Below are positions 11,801 through 26,800 of a DNA stretch of 64,000 nucleotides, one piece after another. The stretch covers positions 186,001 to 250,000 of the forward strand of contig PTFA01000401.1 in assembly GCA_003342895.1 (NCBI GenBank). The letters are read 5' to 3'. Origin of the DNA: Casuarius casuarius. Taxonomy: Eukaryota; Chordata; Aves; Casuariiformes; Casuariidae. Both the position numbers and the translations under genes were made by a program. Under the pieces are notes generated by a model. The model searched no databases, was not told the DNA's origin, and saw only the letters and a program-made list of their open reading frames with translations. Position 1 is the first letter of the stretch, and each line of letters starts with the position of its first letter.

Positions 11801-14800
11801 CCATTTCCATCATATTGCTTTCCGAAGACACTAGGACATCTTGCTCTCCATCTTCCTTCCCGTTACATGCATTCTTCTCCCCATCTTCCCTTGCATTACC
11901 TTCTACTGACCCAGCCTGTTTGAGTTCCCCATGAACTTCAGGACCTTGATGCTGTATTGCCATTACATTTTCATGAAAAATTTCAGTGTTTTCCCTTGCT
12001 GTTATATCTTCTGTTTCTGTCTTTTCTGCTTCATCTATTCCTTCCTTTTCCATTGCAAAAGTTTCCAGATTGTCCTCCATGCTGAGCAGCTTATTCTCCC
12101 CATTCTCATTTCCATAACATGCGTGAGCTGTGTTATCAGCTGCCCTTTCAATATCATACTCCTCATTGCCCTTAACATTGTCTTTGGTCTTTTCAGCAGA
12201 GTCATCTTCACTGCTACACAGAGTGCTCATGGATGAGAGGGAGTGCGCAGACCTCCTATCTAGAAGTAGCAAATAATTTCATTTTAGTATCTGTCACTAA
12301 AACATCTGCATTTATTGCCCACTAATTCATTTTGCTACGCACAGAGACAGATCCTCATCTAATATCAATCCCTGAATTACACCATCTGAAGGACATGATG
12401 GCAAAGTTCCAATAATTGTACATAGAAGTACATTGCTCAAATGTATCAAAGTGTTAAAATCAAAGCCATTTAACTTTTTCTTTTGATAATGAAAATTAAT
12501 TCCATTAGCTCCATCAATCACACAAAAATGTGCTTCCAGAACCACCTCTAACATGATTAAGAAGAGTTTTAGAATTGTTTCTTGAGCTCTCTTTCACAAA
12601 AGATGTCAACAATAATACAAGTCCTTCAGTGCACTCTTACTGTATCAGTGAATAGGATAAAGGTCTGTAAAATCACGTGCAAAACACAGAAGGTGAATTG
12701 GGAAGGCAGTTCACTGTCTCCTCTAATAAAAGATTTAGGGACCATCATATAAAATTCATGAATGGGAAATCTGAAGAAAAAAATAAATCTTCAGTGATAA
12801 TTCTTCATATAGCATTTTGCAAACAGTGGAACTTATTGCTGCAGGACACTGGAGGTGTCCAAAGTCCATACGGATTAAAAAAGAGATTAAACTCAAGGAA
12901 GAAAAACCCACTCAGGCCAGGTAAGTGTAAAGAGACCACCTTTGAGACCAGCTAAGTACAGGGGTGGCAAAACACAGCAGGGAAGCAGCACTGTAGCACT
13001 GTCCTTTTCTTACACATTTTCCTAAGCATCTGCCACTGGCCAAAGGCCAGAGAGAGAATATGGACCCGTGATCTGTCCCTGAACAGCTGTTGTGTTCTCA
13101 TAGAGCCAATGTGTGCAATTATTCCTTCCTGCAACCAGTTTTCCAGCAGCCTCTGTGCAACTTCTTCCTCTGTGCCTGTGAGGAATATTCATTGCAAATG
13201 TTGATAATATTTTAAGTTATCCTTTTTCATCTGCAATATGTTATGAAAATTCTACAGGACTGTTTTTAAAGAAAACTCAAATACAGGAGTGAATACTTCC
13301 CTAAAATATGTTGACTACTCCTGTTAACTCCGAAACAAGAACTAAGAAAGTGTATTTGAATGGAAACTAAATTAGTAGAGTGCCTTGTACAGGTGCCAGG
13401 CTATCATTTCAGGCAAACTCTTCAATTTTCCTCAGAAGTAGAAAAGAAAACACAGCAGAGTGCAACTCCAGCTCTCAGTGTGCCTTAATGCTGTTGTGAG
13501 GAAGCCACCTGCTCCTCCGGGAAGGTTATTCAGGCATATGCATATTCTAACTCCATCATCTTTAAAGAGATTGATGGCAAAGATACTGAGCAGTACCAAA
13601 TATGAGGCGGAGGTACATTCTCTAGGATCTTTACTGCAATGAATTTCACGCACAAACTACTGAAAAGCTATCATCTGGTAATGGCTTCTAGTCACTTCCA
13701 GTCTTCATTTGAACCTGTGATCTAAAGAGACATATGTTTAGAGTCCCTTGAGTTCGCAGACTCCCAGAAGACATTATCACTCCTAAAGACACTTTTAAGA
13801 ATATAAACAAGCAAGTTTGGGGAGAAAACAGTTCAAATATGCAGTTTACATATTGTACTATGGGAATTGTCAATAATTCTTCTCAATTCATTTACAGACT
13901 TATGGTCCACAAGGGTTTGAATGACAATATCTCTCTTACATGCTCTTTATTTGTGTATGATTCATAATGTTTGCCTGCGAAAGTAATATCTTTGGCTCCT
14001 CAGTTACCTGAATATTTTTCTAAAACTCTATATGCTGGATGAAACTCTGACCCAAGAACCCTAATGAGTTTAGGCACTCTGGAACAAGAGTAATATACGT
14101 ACTGAACTAAGCTGAGACAAAATGAGATAAGATCTTCTGCCCACGGTATGTGCTCATAAAATCCAGGTCCCATTAATATTACGTTACTTCCGCTATAGCA
14201 GCACTCAAAGGTTACAAGCAAATTAGTGTACTGATTACTGCAAACACAAAAATGTAGCACCTGTGCCCAAAGGCCTGCCGTCCAAAATCTTGTCCTACCA
14301 ACACTAACACACATGCTCACCTGAAAGTAAGTGAGAAATTCTTTTCCAAAGCCATTACAGGTCTCAGGCTTGGCAGATGAATTTAAGGCATAGGCAATGT
14401 GCAGAGTACACAGAAGTTCAGGTCAGAAGGAGATGGAAGTTGAAGCTAGCAAGAATGAAAGCTAAATTACACAGGAACATACTGTGTGGGTAGCTTTCAG
14501 GTGTTCACAGGTTTATTACGTTTGCCTCAAAGAGAGAGAGAAAAAGGAAGCTTGCAATACAAATGACTAACATGCCGCTGCAAAGCAGGGATGATCTAGA
14601 TCAAAATAAGTTTTATATGGGATAAACACACATTTCAGCCATAAAAAAAAATATATTCAAATTAACAAAGTATCAAAAATTCACCTAATGACAAAATAAA
14701 AGGACAAACAAAGGAGGAAAAAAAAAACCCAACAAGGCTGAAGGCAGAGCCTTTCTAAATGTTTTAGATGAACATGCTCTGCTGGCAACCTCACTGTGTA

Positions 14801-17800
14801 TGTACACACCAAAGAGCAGCAGAGTGATTTCAGGGATCTGAGTAGCCATGGTAATTAACAGCAGCTACAGGTGTTCAATAACTTTGCAGATGAGATCACT
14901 AACTTAGATGCCTAAATATGAATTCAGGAGCTTTACTGTAGGTAACAGATTTAAGAACCAACGCATCTTTATTACCCTCTGCAAGCCAAGAGAAAATGAG
15001 CTACTTACGACTAGCATGATAATCCAATAAAGCTCCCCACAAAGACTGATCTTATCAGATTAAAATACTGAATGTCTGTGCTGACTGACTCCAGGAAACA
15101 TCTGAATAAAATTCACAGTTTAAACAGTAAGCGACTCAGCCTTGATTACACCAAGCAGAAAAGTGCATTGAGCACATCATGGGTGCGTTCGTGTGTGCTG
15201 CACATGACTCCATCAGTAGATGCAAGACAAATTCGCACCCGAAATGAATCTCTCATGGACTAAACTGCTTATGTAGTAACACCCTATCCATGCTAGCCCT
15301 GCCACTAATGCCAGACTCTGCGCTACGGAGTGACCGACTCCGACAGACTCTTGCACTACGGAGCACAAAACCTCACGTCTCAGCAGGGCATTGCATTCAA
15401 TATTGAAAAATACACAGTCAGAGAATTTCACCCAAGTTACACACTCATGCAAACAGGAGAAAAAAAAGAATTCCATCTCGTAACTTCAGCTTCCACCCAT
15501 GCACTATCGGCATGCCAGAATTGTAACCTGTGCAAAATAGCATGTTCCTGCCCAAAAAGGTCTTATAACCACAGTTTAAAGAATCCCTATCAGAGTATCA
15601 ATCCTCCACCAATGGAAAATTCAATGGCCTGAGGAAGGGAGTTCCTCTACAGAGGATGCCCAAGACAGTGTACTAATTTCCAGATCTCTGGCACAACAAG
15701 ATGCATTAATGAAGAGGCAATCCAGGTAAGTGCAAAAGAGCTAGATATTAGAAGAGTTATATGGATTCAATTACAAGAAAAAAAAAAAATTAAATATTTA
15801 GGATTGGGGCAAATAATGACCCAGGCAGAGGATACAAATTCTCCAAGACAGTAAGTGTAAATTAATTAAATATCCCTATTTCATGATTTGGTGACTTCCC
15901 AGTAGCTTTTTCTCTTCAGCATAAAAAAAATTATATTGAGTTATTGAGCTGTGGTGACTTGCAGCTTCGTCACATCCCAGTAAAAACAAAGGTGAAAAGG
16001 GCGGCCTTTAATGAAGGTCCTCAGCGTACAGGTAGCCATGAAAGGCCCTTACAGTTACCAGTTTCTCTCCACCTATGAACACATATGCATCCACACACTT
16101 CCCCTTGATTATCACACACTGCTACAGCCTGATAAGCAGCTGAATAAAAAATAAAAATAAAAAAAAAAACCCCACACACAAAAATGATAATGCCATACAC
16201 TAACAAGAAGAAAAGAATGATTAATTGTACTGATTATTCATGAATCACAAAAAACTATTTCTGATTACCATTAGAAAAGAAAAATTAGATTTTTTTTTGA
16301 TCATTGCAGTGATTTTATAGGCAAAAATGTTTCAAACCTGATTTGAATTTCTGTTGCATTTTATACTTTCTATAGAAAGACTGGATCTTTCTTGCAGCTG
16401 CCACTTTTTCACAAACAGCTGTTTTACCTTTGCAAATTTCACCTAGAAATACAAATGTGAAAGTAATGTTTGCATTTAACTTGAGAAACAACTTGTATAT
16501 TAGGATTGTCAAATGTAAGGAATATAAATGAGTTCATTTTAAAACAGCAGTAAATGGAGAAATCCTGGTATATTATGACAAGCAACAGGCACGTAAGTCA
16601 GCTCAGGATTTAAGAGAGTAGTAGAGGAGAAATATGTTTACTACTTAGAGAAGGAAGCCACTTTGCCATGAAGAAGAGACAAGCCAAAAGGTAGGCAGTT
16701 CATTTTTTGCTCTTTCACCATGTTCTGGAATTCTCTTACTGCTTGTTTAATAAATATGAAATTGCTTGCAAGTTTCCTATTGGATTATTTATGAATATGT
16801 GCTGCTGGGAATATGCGAAGGCCAACAGTTAGAATATTAAGCATTAAAAGCGCTGATTCAGGAAACTCAAAGGACAGAAAATGCTATTTATGCTACAGAA
16901 ATTCTTCCAGAAGAGCTTAATCTTTCTGAATTAATAATAGTAGTCCTGTGCACTTGACACTTTTGTACCTACGTTTGGCTACATTTGGATCAAGAAATCA
17001 CAACTGGTCATACCGGCTCAGACTCTTAACCTATTCACTACCAGACTTGAACTGGGACCCTCAAAAACTTCCTAACTGCTGCAAGTAGAATGGACAGATG
17101 AGTAGATTGCATTTTCCTCTCTGAACCACAACTGAGTGAATGATCTAGCAGGGTATAAAGCTAAGGTTATGATTATTCAGGGTCATTAAAGATCTATTAA
17201 ATACAGCACTTATGAAAAGCAAGGTATTATACTGTGTTTCCTGATGACTTCTCAGATAAGAGTGCACTCCTCAGAATGCGTAAGTGGTCATGACTTTATG
17301 GATGTCAGTGACCATTGACATTACCATTGCCCCAAGTACTTACAGCTAATTTGCTGACTAGCTACTTTTCCATTTCAGCAACTAAATAGGTCAGCAATGT
17401 CTAGCTGCCCAGTGAATTTGGTTGTATTTCAGTGACGGATGGTAGAACCGATAAAAACACTTAAAATAGGTATCTTTTACCAATTCAGTAGCCATTGCAT
17501 GATTTTTCTTTGCCCTTTACCTAGTTTATACATCATAATAGCACTGCAGCACAAAATTAATATCTGTGTTCCCCCAAATGAAGCCACCAGGAGCTGTAAA
17601 ATATCACAATGTTGTAATAAAGATGTCAACCTCCTCTTCCCCATTTCTTCTCACTCACTCGAAGAATATCACAACTGCAGCTGAGAGACACATTAAGCTC
17701 TGCCAGCTCAATGAATGCAGTGGGGAAAGGCAGCAAGACTACATCTCAGCCAAAGGTACAGCAGAGTAGCTGACCTGTGCCTTCTCTTCCCAATTACCTC

Positions 17801-20800
17801 TAAAAGTGGCTGCTGCACAGGTGGGTGTCTTTAAGGCAGCAGAAAAATCCCACTGTCCAGACTGTGCAGCAAACACAAAGGGTTTGGCTATTTCATGATG
17901 ACTAATGCCCAAAGCATCACTTTCATGACACTAGAAGTGTAATACAAATACATACTCAACATACATTACTGAACATGCACAAAATGTTGAACATGCATGG
18001 CGTTGACTGCTATAAGCCTTGGTATGAAAAAAAACTAACCTTGTTTATCATCCTCTGAGTCACTGTCAGAATATCCACCATTTTCATCTTTCTCCCTGTC
18101 AGAGGCCTGCAGTGCCTTCTGCGATGAGTTTCTATGCTCTTTTTCATGGTCTAAATTATCTCTCTCATCATCTGAGGAAGACTTTGACGTTCCATTCATT
18201 TGATCACCAGTCTGTCCTTCTTCATTAACTTCTTCATCTGCTTCAAAATCTTCATCATAGTCTAAAATAAAAGAATTCTACTGTGAGACAGAAAATAGAA
18301 TTCACAACTACTAAAGTTCTTTTTAAGCAGACAGAGGTTAACTTCATTAACTTCCTTTTCCCTTTGTATTTGCTCACTTTTTTTTTTTTGTTTTTTTTAA
18401 AAAACAGGAGAGAATCTAAGACCACAGGTAGGAACTGTAAGAGCACATTATCATAAAAAAGCATCATGTTCTTCATAGAGAGAATAGCAAAAATGCGATA
18501 AAGCTACTGAGTGACGCGGCAAGTATCATTAACATTAAAAATAAAATAAAAAAAAAGTTAGCCACTGCAAGGACTAGAAAAATAAACTCAGAATATACTC
18601 AGAAATAAATGACAGACTCTTATTACAGGGAAATAAATTGCTGCAATCACAAAAAAAGTATAAGCAATAGAGAAAGCTGTAGAAAGGCAGTATGTTGTAG
18701 TGCAAAGTCAAATAAATGCAGATTGACAAGGCAAATTAGCAAAGAAGTAGCTTACAAAATAAATTAAGTCCAACTAAAGGGCACTGCAGAGGAACATTCT
18801 GATTACCACACAGTTGAAATGTTCATGCAGTTCTCAGGCGAAATTCCGTTACAAATGAAACTTATCCCAGAATTACCATTTTTACATCAATGGGCCCTGG
18901 ATTTCATCCCAGGTTACTAGCCTGACAAGTTGTAACATGTGATAGATAACTTTGCTCACACCTATAGTTAAAAAATTTTCTTCATGCATATACATTAAAG
19001 AATCCTTCCCTTTCTAGCCAAGGCTGCAGTATTTAAATCCCAGACAGCAATGCCAGTACACGTCCATTTAAAATTCAGTAGTTTCACTGCCACTGCTAGT
19101 TCACTGCACATGCAGCAGAGAGATAATAAACCTAAACTGCGAAGGAGAAATGTCACTGCTGACAAGCCAGCTGTCCCTCTTGGCCGTAATTTCTCACCTT
19201 GAAGATTAAACTGCTCACCTCTTTTTCTTTCCATCAATGCTTTTAAAGTACTGAAGTGACAGAATGCCAGGGAGAGATGTGAAGAGCATCTGATGCAGAA
19301 CCAATTAGGCAAATAATTACTCAGACAATGAGAATTAAGAAAAAAAGTAGTTTTATCTTCTGCATTAAAAATCAATTGACATTCCAACTGCATTGTTGGA
19401 AGTGAGGCCTCCTTAGGTAACTGTCAGAAAGATGCCCACCTCCTGGAAGTGAAAAGGCTTGATTAATCACAAAAACACATGCACAGGGACTAACAAAAAA
19501 GCTGTGCAGTAGCACTACAGAATCATGAAAGTAAAAATAGGAATTGGAAGCAGGAACAAAAGTCTCTCTATGTAAGTACAACTTACTCTGAAAATACTTT
19601 TTAATGAGGAGTGAGTGAAAGAACAGGCAGCGCTAACTGTCTCCTTTCAGGAGCAGACAGATGTGCAAACAGACTGATGACAAAAGGGACCGGCTTCAGG
19701 TGCTACTGGGGAAAATGGCACATTCTGAGCACGAAGCTGGAGCTACAGCACGTCACTTTTATATCACAAACAGTATCTTTGTCTGCTACAAGAAACACTC
19801 TTTGGGCAAACTTTTGGCAAGTGCAGCCTCCTTCTGGTCTTTCTTTTTAAATCCCTCTCAACAGAAACCAGACAGGACTCAAGCAAAAAAGGCAAGGTCA
19901 GCCAGCTACAACAGTGAACGGAAGCACTACGTGGAGGGAAAGAGAATGCCTTTCCAGCAGTGCAAAAGCAGAGAAAGCAAGAAAGGTGAGTTGGGAGACC
20001 TGGAGCAGACAGGATGAAGATTTGGAAAAGTGAAGAAGATGGAGGTCAGGGTGGGTTCAGGTAGGAGGTGTTTGGGGCAGTTTGGCAGAGAGGTGACTGG
20101 GAAGAGCCTTAAGTGAGAAAGCAATTCATTCCCACCGGCAAAAGAGAGGAGAGAATACCAAAATATTTCACCTGGCTCTAAATCCTGCTGACATTTTACT
20201 GCTATCTGCTCTTCCCACCTTCTCTCCCCTTCTATGCCCACTGTACAGCCTCCTCCACTCCACCATTCCTCCCCTCCATCTGTCTAGAGTCAGCCGGCAG
20301 GAAGCTTTTCCACCTCCCACCACTATGACTGCTTTCTTCTCTCCATTCACTTTATGCTGATATCGTTTCCCACAGGAGCTCTCCTTGGACTCACTGTCTC
20401 CCTATCCATACATCACAGTCCCATTCCCTCCTTCAGCTCTATTTCCATCTGCTGCTGTTGTCTTTTCTCATAGTTGTCCTGCCACTGTGCCCCACTTTCC
20501 TCCTGCTTTCTCATCCACCTCAGGCTCCTGTTTCAGCCTCTCCATCCCTCCTTATATGCTTTTTAGCTCCTGCAAAACCCTCTCATCTTGTTGCTTGGTT
20601 GAAAGGAGTCCCACTAAGTTTATTGCCTAGAAACAGCCATTAGCCTCTGAGCCGTCTTCACCACGTTCCTCTCACATCAGGTATCCCAAGGGAGGATAAC
20701 TCCTAATGAAGCTGGAAGCCCACAATCCCATACCTTCTCCCCAGTTCTCCTCTCCCATTTTTCATCCTCTGTTTTTCCTTTGGAATACTGTACCATTTTT

Positions 20801-23800
20801 ACCAGCGTCTTCCTGACTATCTTCAGTCTCATGATCAGACAGTTCTTTCATTTCTTCTCTTCTGTACTCTCCTGTCTCCATTTTGTCCTCCATAGGTTCC
20901 ACGTTTGCTCCATGACCTGATAAAATGACTAGCACTGAATCTTTGCCTATTTTCTGCTCAACACTGCTTTCACTTAGCTCCCTGCGTACTCCATCTCTGA
21001 GAGAACCCGCTTGCTTTTCATGGTCCTCCTCCATCTTTCTCTTGGGAGGGGATGGCTTTTTATCCAGGCCCATTGCAATAATGCACCTACAAAAAAAAAA
21101 AAAGAGAGAGAGAGAGAAATAGAATTGAAAAATACCACGTTTTTCTTTCAGTGAACAATGGAAGGGTCATAGACAGAGTCAGCATTTCATCTCAATATCT
21201 GAGGTGAAATTAGGTGCATACCTATGCCTCAGCTTCACCAGACACCAAGGACACCGATAATGTGCTTCTCATTTTGAGAAGCACCCTAAAATCGTGAAAT
21301 GCTCCACAAACACAGATGCAGTTCCCCCTTGAAAGTGAATACAGCTGTCCCACTGAAAGGTGGCAAATGACATATAAATAGATTAAAATCAAAATTATCA
21401 CAGTGTCTTTTAATTTCAAGCCACACCAGGCACGATCTGTGAAGATATTAATCACTGAGAAATGCAAAGCAGCTCCAAGTGAGAGGTGCTTTGGATAGAG
21501 ATCCTGCTGTAACATCCAGTAAAGTGATGACTCAGGTTTTGTGAATAAGCCAGTTTTTAGTTTGTCTGTTGGATCAAATAACTGTGAGGGAGGGAGGGGG
21601 GAAGATTGAATCTGGACTGATTTTCAATTTCTGTTCTGTTTTTTCTCACCTAGCAGAAACCCAAACAGTTGCAAAACAAAGCATTTAGAATGACTTGTAG
21701 AGACTGTTCCTCTTGTACAAAATGGAGTGACAGACTCTAAGCTGATGCGTAGGATGCTCATGTAAGAGACCAGACTTCCTACTCCTGATTTAGTGTTAAG
21801 TGCGGACATTAAGAGCCACTCTACACCATCTCTGACTGTCAGCACACTGTGCTGTGCTATGTTGATTCAAATCTCCTGCAGGCAGCGGATGGAACTAAAA
21901 CTGGAACTCTCATGTTAAAATTAAACTGCTCTACTCTTAGTCACAAGTCTCTGTCAGAAACCATATTTTCCTTCATAGACCACTACAGCCTAAAAACTTT
22001 TCCTTCCTCAAAATTGTTTTTCATATGTAAAGCTTCAATGCAATTCCCCTCATGCTGCTCTTCTCTGCAGCTGTTTACAAACTACTGTGAAACGTCCTAA
22101 AATTATTCAGCCTAGAAATCTTTCAGTTTTGCAGGCAGAAAAAGTAAGTGTGACAATTTCTGAAAGGAGACCTACTCCCTCAATTATTTGTTCCCAGTAT
22201 TTTTTTCAGTGATCTTTGAGATATTGAAACATTTCTATGGTGCAGAAAAGCTGGACTTAGGCCAGCAGAAAACTCTCTGTGCAGATCACAGCATCTGCGT
22301 AGAGATCACTGCAGTATCACGTCTTTGTGAGTCAAAGCCTTAACCTACCAAGGAAAAATCAATTTGGGTCTTTACTGAGAATCAGACTGGGTGTTTGGCG
22401 TGTAGACATGAAATCATACTCAAAACAGAAAATAAATGCAACTGTATTGGACCTGAAGATGATGTGAAAATAGTTTTCATTTATGGAGAGAATCTGGCTA
22501 AAGGAGATGTTTTTTAGTCAACAGATGATGTCAGCTAGACTGAAGAGAGACAGGACAACAGAGACAGGTATCACTAAGCATAAGAGGGCAGGAGGTGCCA
22601 GGGAGGAGGCTATCCAGTAAGTAATTATCTGAATCCATTTCTGAATTAATATAGTCTCTTGAAAAAGGTAGCACTTTAGATCTTTATAGAAATTGCAGAA
22701 AAGCTGAGATTTGGGCATTTCCTAAACGCTATAGCTGCTATATATATTCTGAATTCAGATGCTTTTCACTGCTAAGAAAATACTTAGCAATACATTTACA
22801 TAAATCATGTTTAATGTTAGCTTCAAGTACAAAAAATATGGTACAGTACAGCAGAATTTTTTCCCCTCAGAATTCAGTCCTTATCTAAAAAATAAGTATG
22901 GCTCTGTGGGGGTTCTCTTGTCTCCATCTTCATCCAACTGTTTGTTGCCGTTTTAAAATTTGCTTAAGGAAAAGAATAAAAAAATTTTAAAACTATCCAT
23001 AGGTGCAAAAGTTTTCATGTCTGACATGACTTCGAAAATCATGCAGAAGGAAGATTTTATTAAAATTAAAGCTTCTTAGCAAAAACTGCAGGTGTTGATC
23101 ACAGCACTGGCCTTTGCCCCTAAAAGAGAATGGAACTCTGCTGCTCAGATTTGTTGTTTGAAATATGGCTAACATCCATTACCGCAGGCAGGGATATCTT
23201 ACCTACCTTAGAGGCAGAGCTGTTTAAAGGAAAAAAAACTGGTTTTCACAAAGAAAAATGAAAACTACAGTTTACTAAACAGCACTCTTAATATTGGTTT
23301 CACTATCACTTCCACCAGAAACATCTAGGTGGCCTATTCATACCACCCTACTTTATTTCTCAGGACTCTACTGTTGATGAATTACTGAACCTCCTGACAA
23401 TCTGAAGGATTAAGTGCTATGACACAAACACACGCTGTCAGTTCAAAATGCCTGTGCCTACTCCACAGAATGGCTGAAGAGGCAGCACAGAAGTCAGCTG
23501 ACTTTGATGGCATCCTTGCGCGTGGGACTGAACAAGAAGCCCCACTCTGCAGATGTTTCAAGGGATGCCCAGGAACAGACCAGGTTCTACAGAGCAGTGC
23601 AGTGCCAGAAGGATTTTAAAAAGCAGAAGAAAATGATAAACACTCTAAAAACTGTGCTGCTAAGGCTTTGTGAGCAAAGTGCACTCTGTCTCCATACCTA
23701 TAGCAAGGAGATGCTCTCTCCACATTGAGAAAACCAAAGTATCCATGTCTGCCTCCCAGCCTGGAATGCTTCTGATGTTTGTACTCACAGCAGGAGCTCA

Positions 23801-26800
23801 ACCTGTCCACCTGCATCCCATTGAGAAAAAAGGTGAGGCTGAATGGGAAACCATGGTGCCTTTTTGAGATGAACTGAAAGGTCTCTGTAATGGAAGAAAG
23901 GAAAGTGTTCAAAGAAAAAGGTTATGATTTACTGTTGGCCTATTGCATTTATTGCATCTCATCAGCATTATCTCCAAAGCACCCATCCCACTGAGATCAG
24001 GTCCTTTCATCTCAGCTGTATTAATTAGGTTGTAAAACTCTACCTCCTTCATGCACGATGTCCTTTTATCTTTCCAGCCCAGGAGTACCAAGCTGGACAC
24101 AATGTGATATACATTATCGGTTTGGCCTTTCACTGCTACAGCAGCAACAGAAGCCAGAGCCTCCTATCCCAAAAAAACTGGACTCTGCCACTTGCCTTGC
24201 AAGGGTGTACATTAACTGCAGATAGTTTAGAATACCTGGAGTATGTCTACATGATACAATGTAGTAGTACTTCAGAGCTCCTGCAGTGTCCTACATACGT
24301 TCGTCACAGTGCAGCACCTTGCAAAGAGCGCAGTCCAGGTTCCAAGTCAGTACAGCTGCAGCATTAGCGGCTGAACACGGTCTTTCTCAAAGCAACTCTG
24401 AGTAGCTGAAACGTACAGTTTCTGGAGCTATTTCAGGCTACACTGCAAGGGCACTGTCAAGCATCCAGGCCTTGAGGGTCCTGAGGTTGCTCCATACCAG
24501 GAGAGAACTGAGTTGTACTCTTTCCACACAAATCCTGGCATCCCTCCAAAGTGAACTGAGCACACAAGTAGGGAGAAAGCTACACTGTACTTGGTTCCCT
24601 AGTGGATGTGAATGAGGATCAGGACAGCAGGAGCATACACAAAGGACACCTTCCCCATGAACGTCTTTGAACCAGAGCTACGGGCACAGTATGGGTTCTG
24701 TGAGCTGGAACGAGGGGTATAATCTAAAGAATCGCTTTTCCTTATAAATGAAAATCTCCCAGCCACCTCCCACTCTCCTTCTCCTGATCCTAATTTCCCA
24801 GAACACACTTCTCATTTTACTGATGATACATAGCAATGTGGCTAACCCTAAAGAAACTGATGGAGTCACACATGTAAAAGGGATGAGAACTGGGCTCCTA
24901 CTAAGTAGTTTTCCTTCTGGAATAATAAACAGCATGCACTGATGTACTACAGCAAGTCAGGGACATTTTACTATTGCAAACATTTTATTAACCATACATC
25001 TCTATCTAAAATTAATCTAACCCACAGTATTTTGTCAAATCACTCTTCTAAATCCCTTCTTCCATAATTTGCAAAAGTAATTACAATCTCATTTTCAAAC
25101 ATGAAACAGTAAATCTAGATTTAGTTTGGAGGCAACTGGTATAAAAGTCCCTGGATGCCCATAACTTGACTGAGTTCAGCTGAAATCACTTTGATATCAC
25201 ACCAACATGTCAGCCATAAAAGATGTTGCCAGATTCAAGATGAGCTCTTCAACTCTCTATCCTTACCTCCTTCCAATAGCTTGCCTTTGTAGACACAAAG
25301 GTTCTCTCCTCCACAGTGCTGCTGATAGACTTTGATTTCATCTCTGTAATCAGTATCATCATGAGATAAATGCACACTTTTTCCTAAAAAGACCATGGTA
25401 ACAAATGCGTTGCTGCGTAATGAGGGCTTCTGGAATTTTCCAGAATTCTACAGCAGGAAATACACAAAAAATGCATTCAGTTTCCGAATCCTAACAAAAG
25501 GTGAACACAAAGATCATATACGTTCAGCATATTTAAAAAGTATTAATTTACTTTGTCACTCACTGCACTGAGCACATTTGAATATCAAATAGATCAAAAA
25601 TGACTAACAAATCCTTAGCCCCAGGTCAGCCCTTTTTGTGCCACTCTCCTGATTTTGAAGAGCTGCAGCACTAAGTACAACTACAGCTATCCTGAGCAGA
25701 TGCATCAAAGAGAGAAGACACTGGCAAGGCACCACTGCAACTGAGCGGGCTACAGCCTCCAGGGACAAAATCAGTCCCTGGGCTTTAGCTGCCCTTACTC
25801 ACAAAAGAGCATGAATTAGTGACAACTTTGGAAGTCAGAAAAGTGAGAAGTGGCCTATGAGCAACCTTTTCCTGTCAAAATAGGCTCTGTACTAAGGCAG
25901 GCCCAGTGAGTATGCCCTCTGCAGATATTAACAGGACATTCGTTTGAATGATCCTGTTTGAAGATCAACATCTACTTAGGAGAGATGGGATCCGCCTCAC
26001 TAAGTGGGGCAAAAGCATCTTTGCCAATAGGCTGGCGGATCTGGCAAGGAGAGCTTCAACCTGGGAATGACGAGGGAGAGAGAGAGAGTTACAGGGAACG
26101 CAGAATCAGCAAAACAGGGCCTAAGTGAGGGCACCTCAAGCGTCTGCATTTAGACAAGGAAGAGCCTATGAGACAACACTATGGGGAAACCTCTCACACA
26201 CTTTCTGGGAAATCGGCACACTTGGGTGCCTCTCTGAAGTGCCTTTATGCAAATGCATGCAGCAGGGGAATAAACAGGAGGAATTAGAGATCTGTGTGCA
26301 GTTGCAGGGCTATGATCTCACTGGGATCGTGGAGATGTGGTGGGGTAGTTAACATGACTGGAATGCTGCAGTGGAGAGATACTGGCTCTTTAGGAAGGAC
26401 GGGCCAGAAAGGTGAGGGGGAGTCACCCTTTATGTCGGAGAGCAGCAGGATGCATGGAGCTCTGCCTAGTGATGGGGTGACTGAGAGCTTATTGGTAAGG
26501 ATTAAGGGGCAGACTAACATGGATGTTTGCTACTGATATTTAAGGATCATCTCCTCCAGACGCAAGAATGGTCCATCCCAATGGGCACGAAATCAAGCAA
26601 AGGTGGCAAGTGACCTGCATGGATGAACAAGGAGCTCCTGGCGAAACTCAAACATAATAAGGAAGCATACAGAAGGTGTAATCAGGGATAGGTAATCAGG
26701 GAGGAACATAGCAACACTGTCTGAATATGCACAGATAGGGCAAGGAATGCCAAAGCCCATTTGTAGTTTAATCTGGCAAGAGATGTCAAGGACAACAAGA

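Larger units (their letters stand above)
12260..25266 (-). other. ERICH3: ERICH3 introns 9 to 13 (between the listed exons)
   Basis: The introns are AT-rich and about 1.4-4 kb long. They hold one weak CR1 tail (12826-12905), the paired motif at 15312-15363 and short A/T runs. No other open frame has supporting similarity. Confidence 0.65.

Noticed and set aside
20762..21073. A minus-strand open frame starting MGLDKK that looks like a small gene
   Set aside because: It is ERICH3 exon 11 read past its donor. The frame continues from exon 10 through an acceptor upstream of the ATG.
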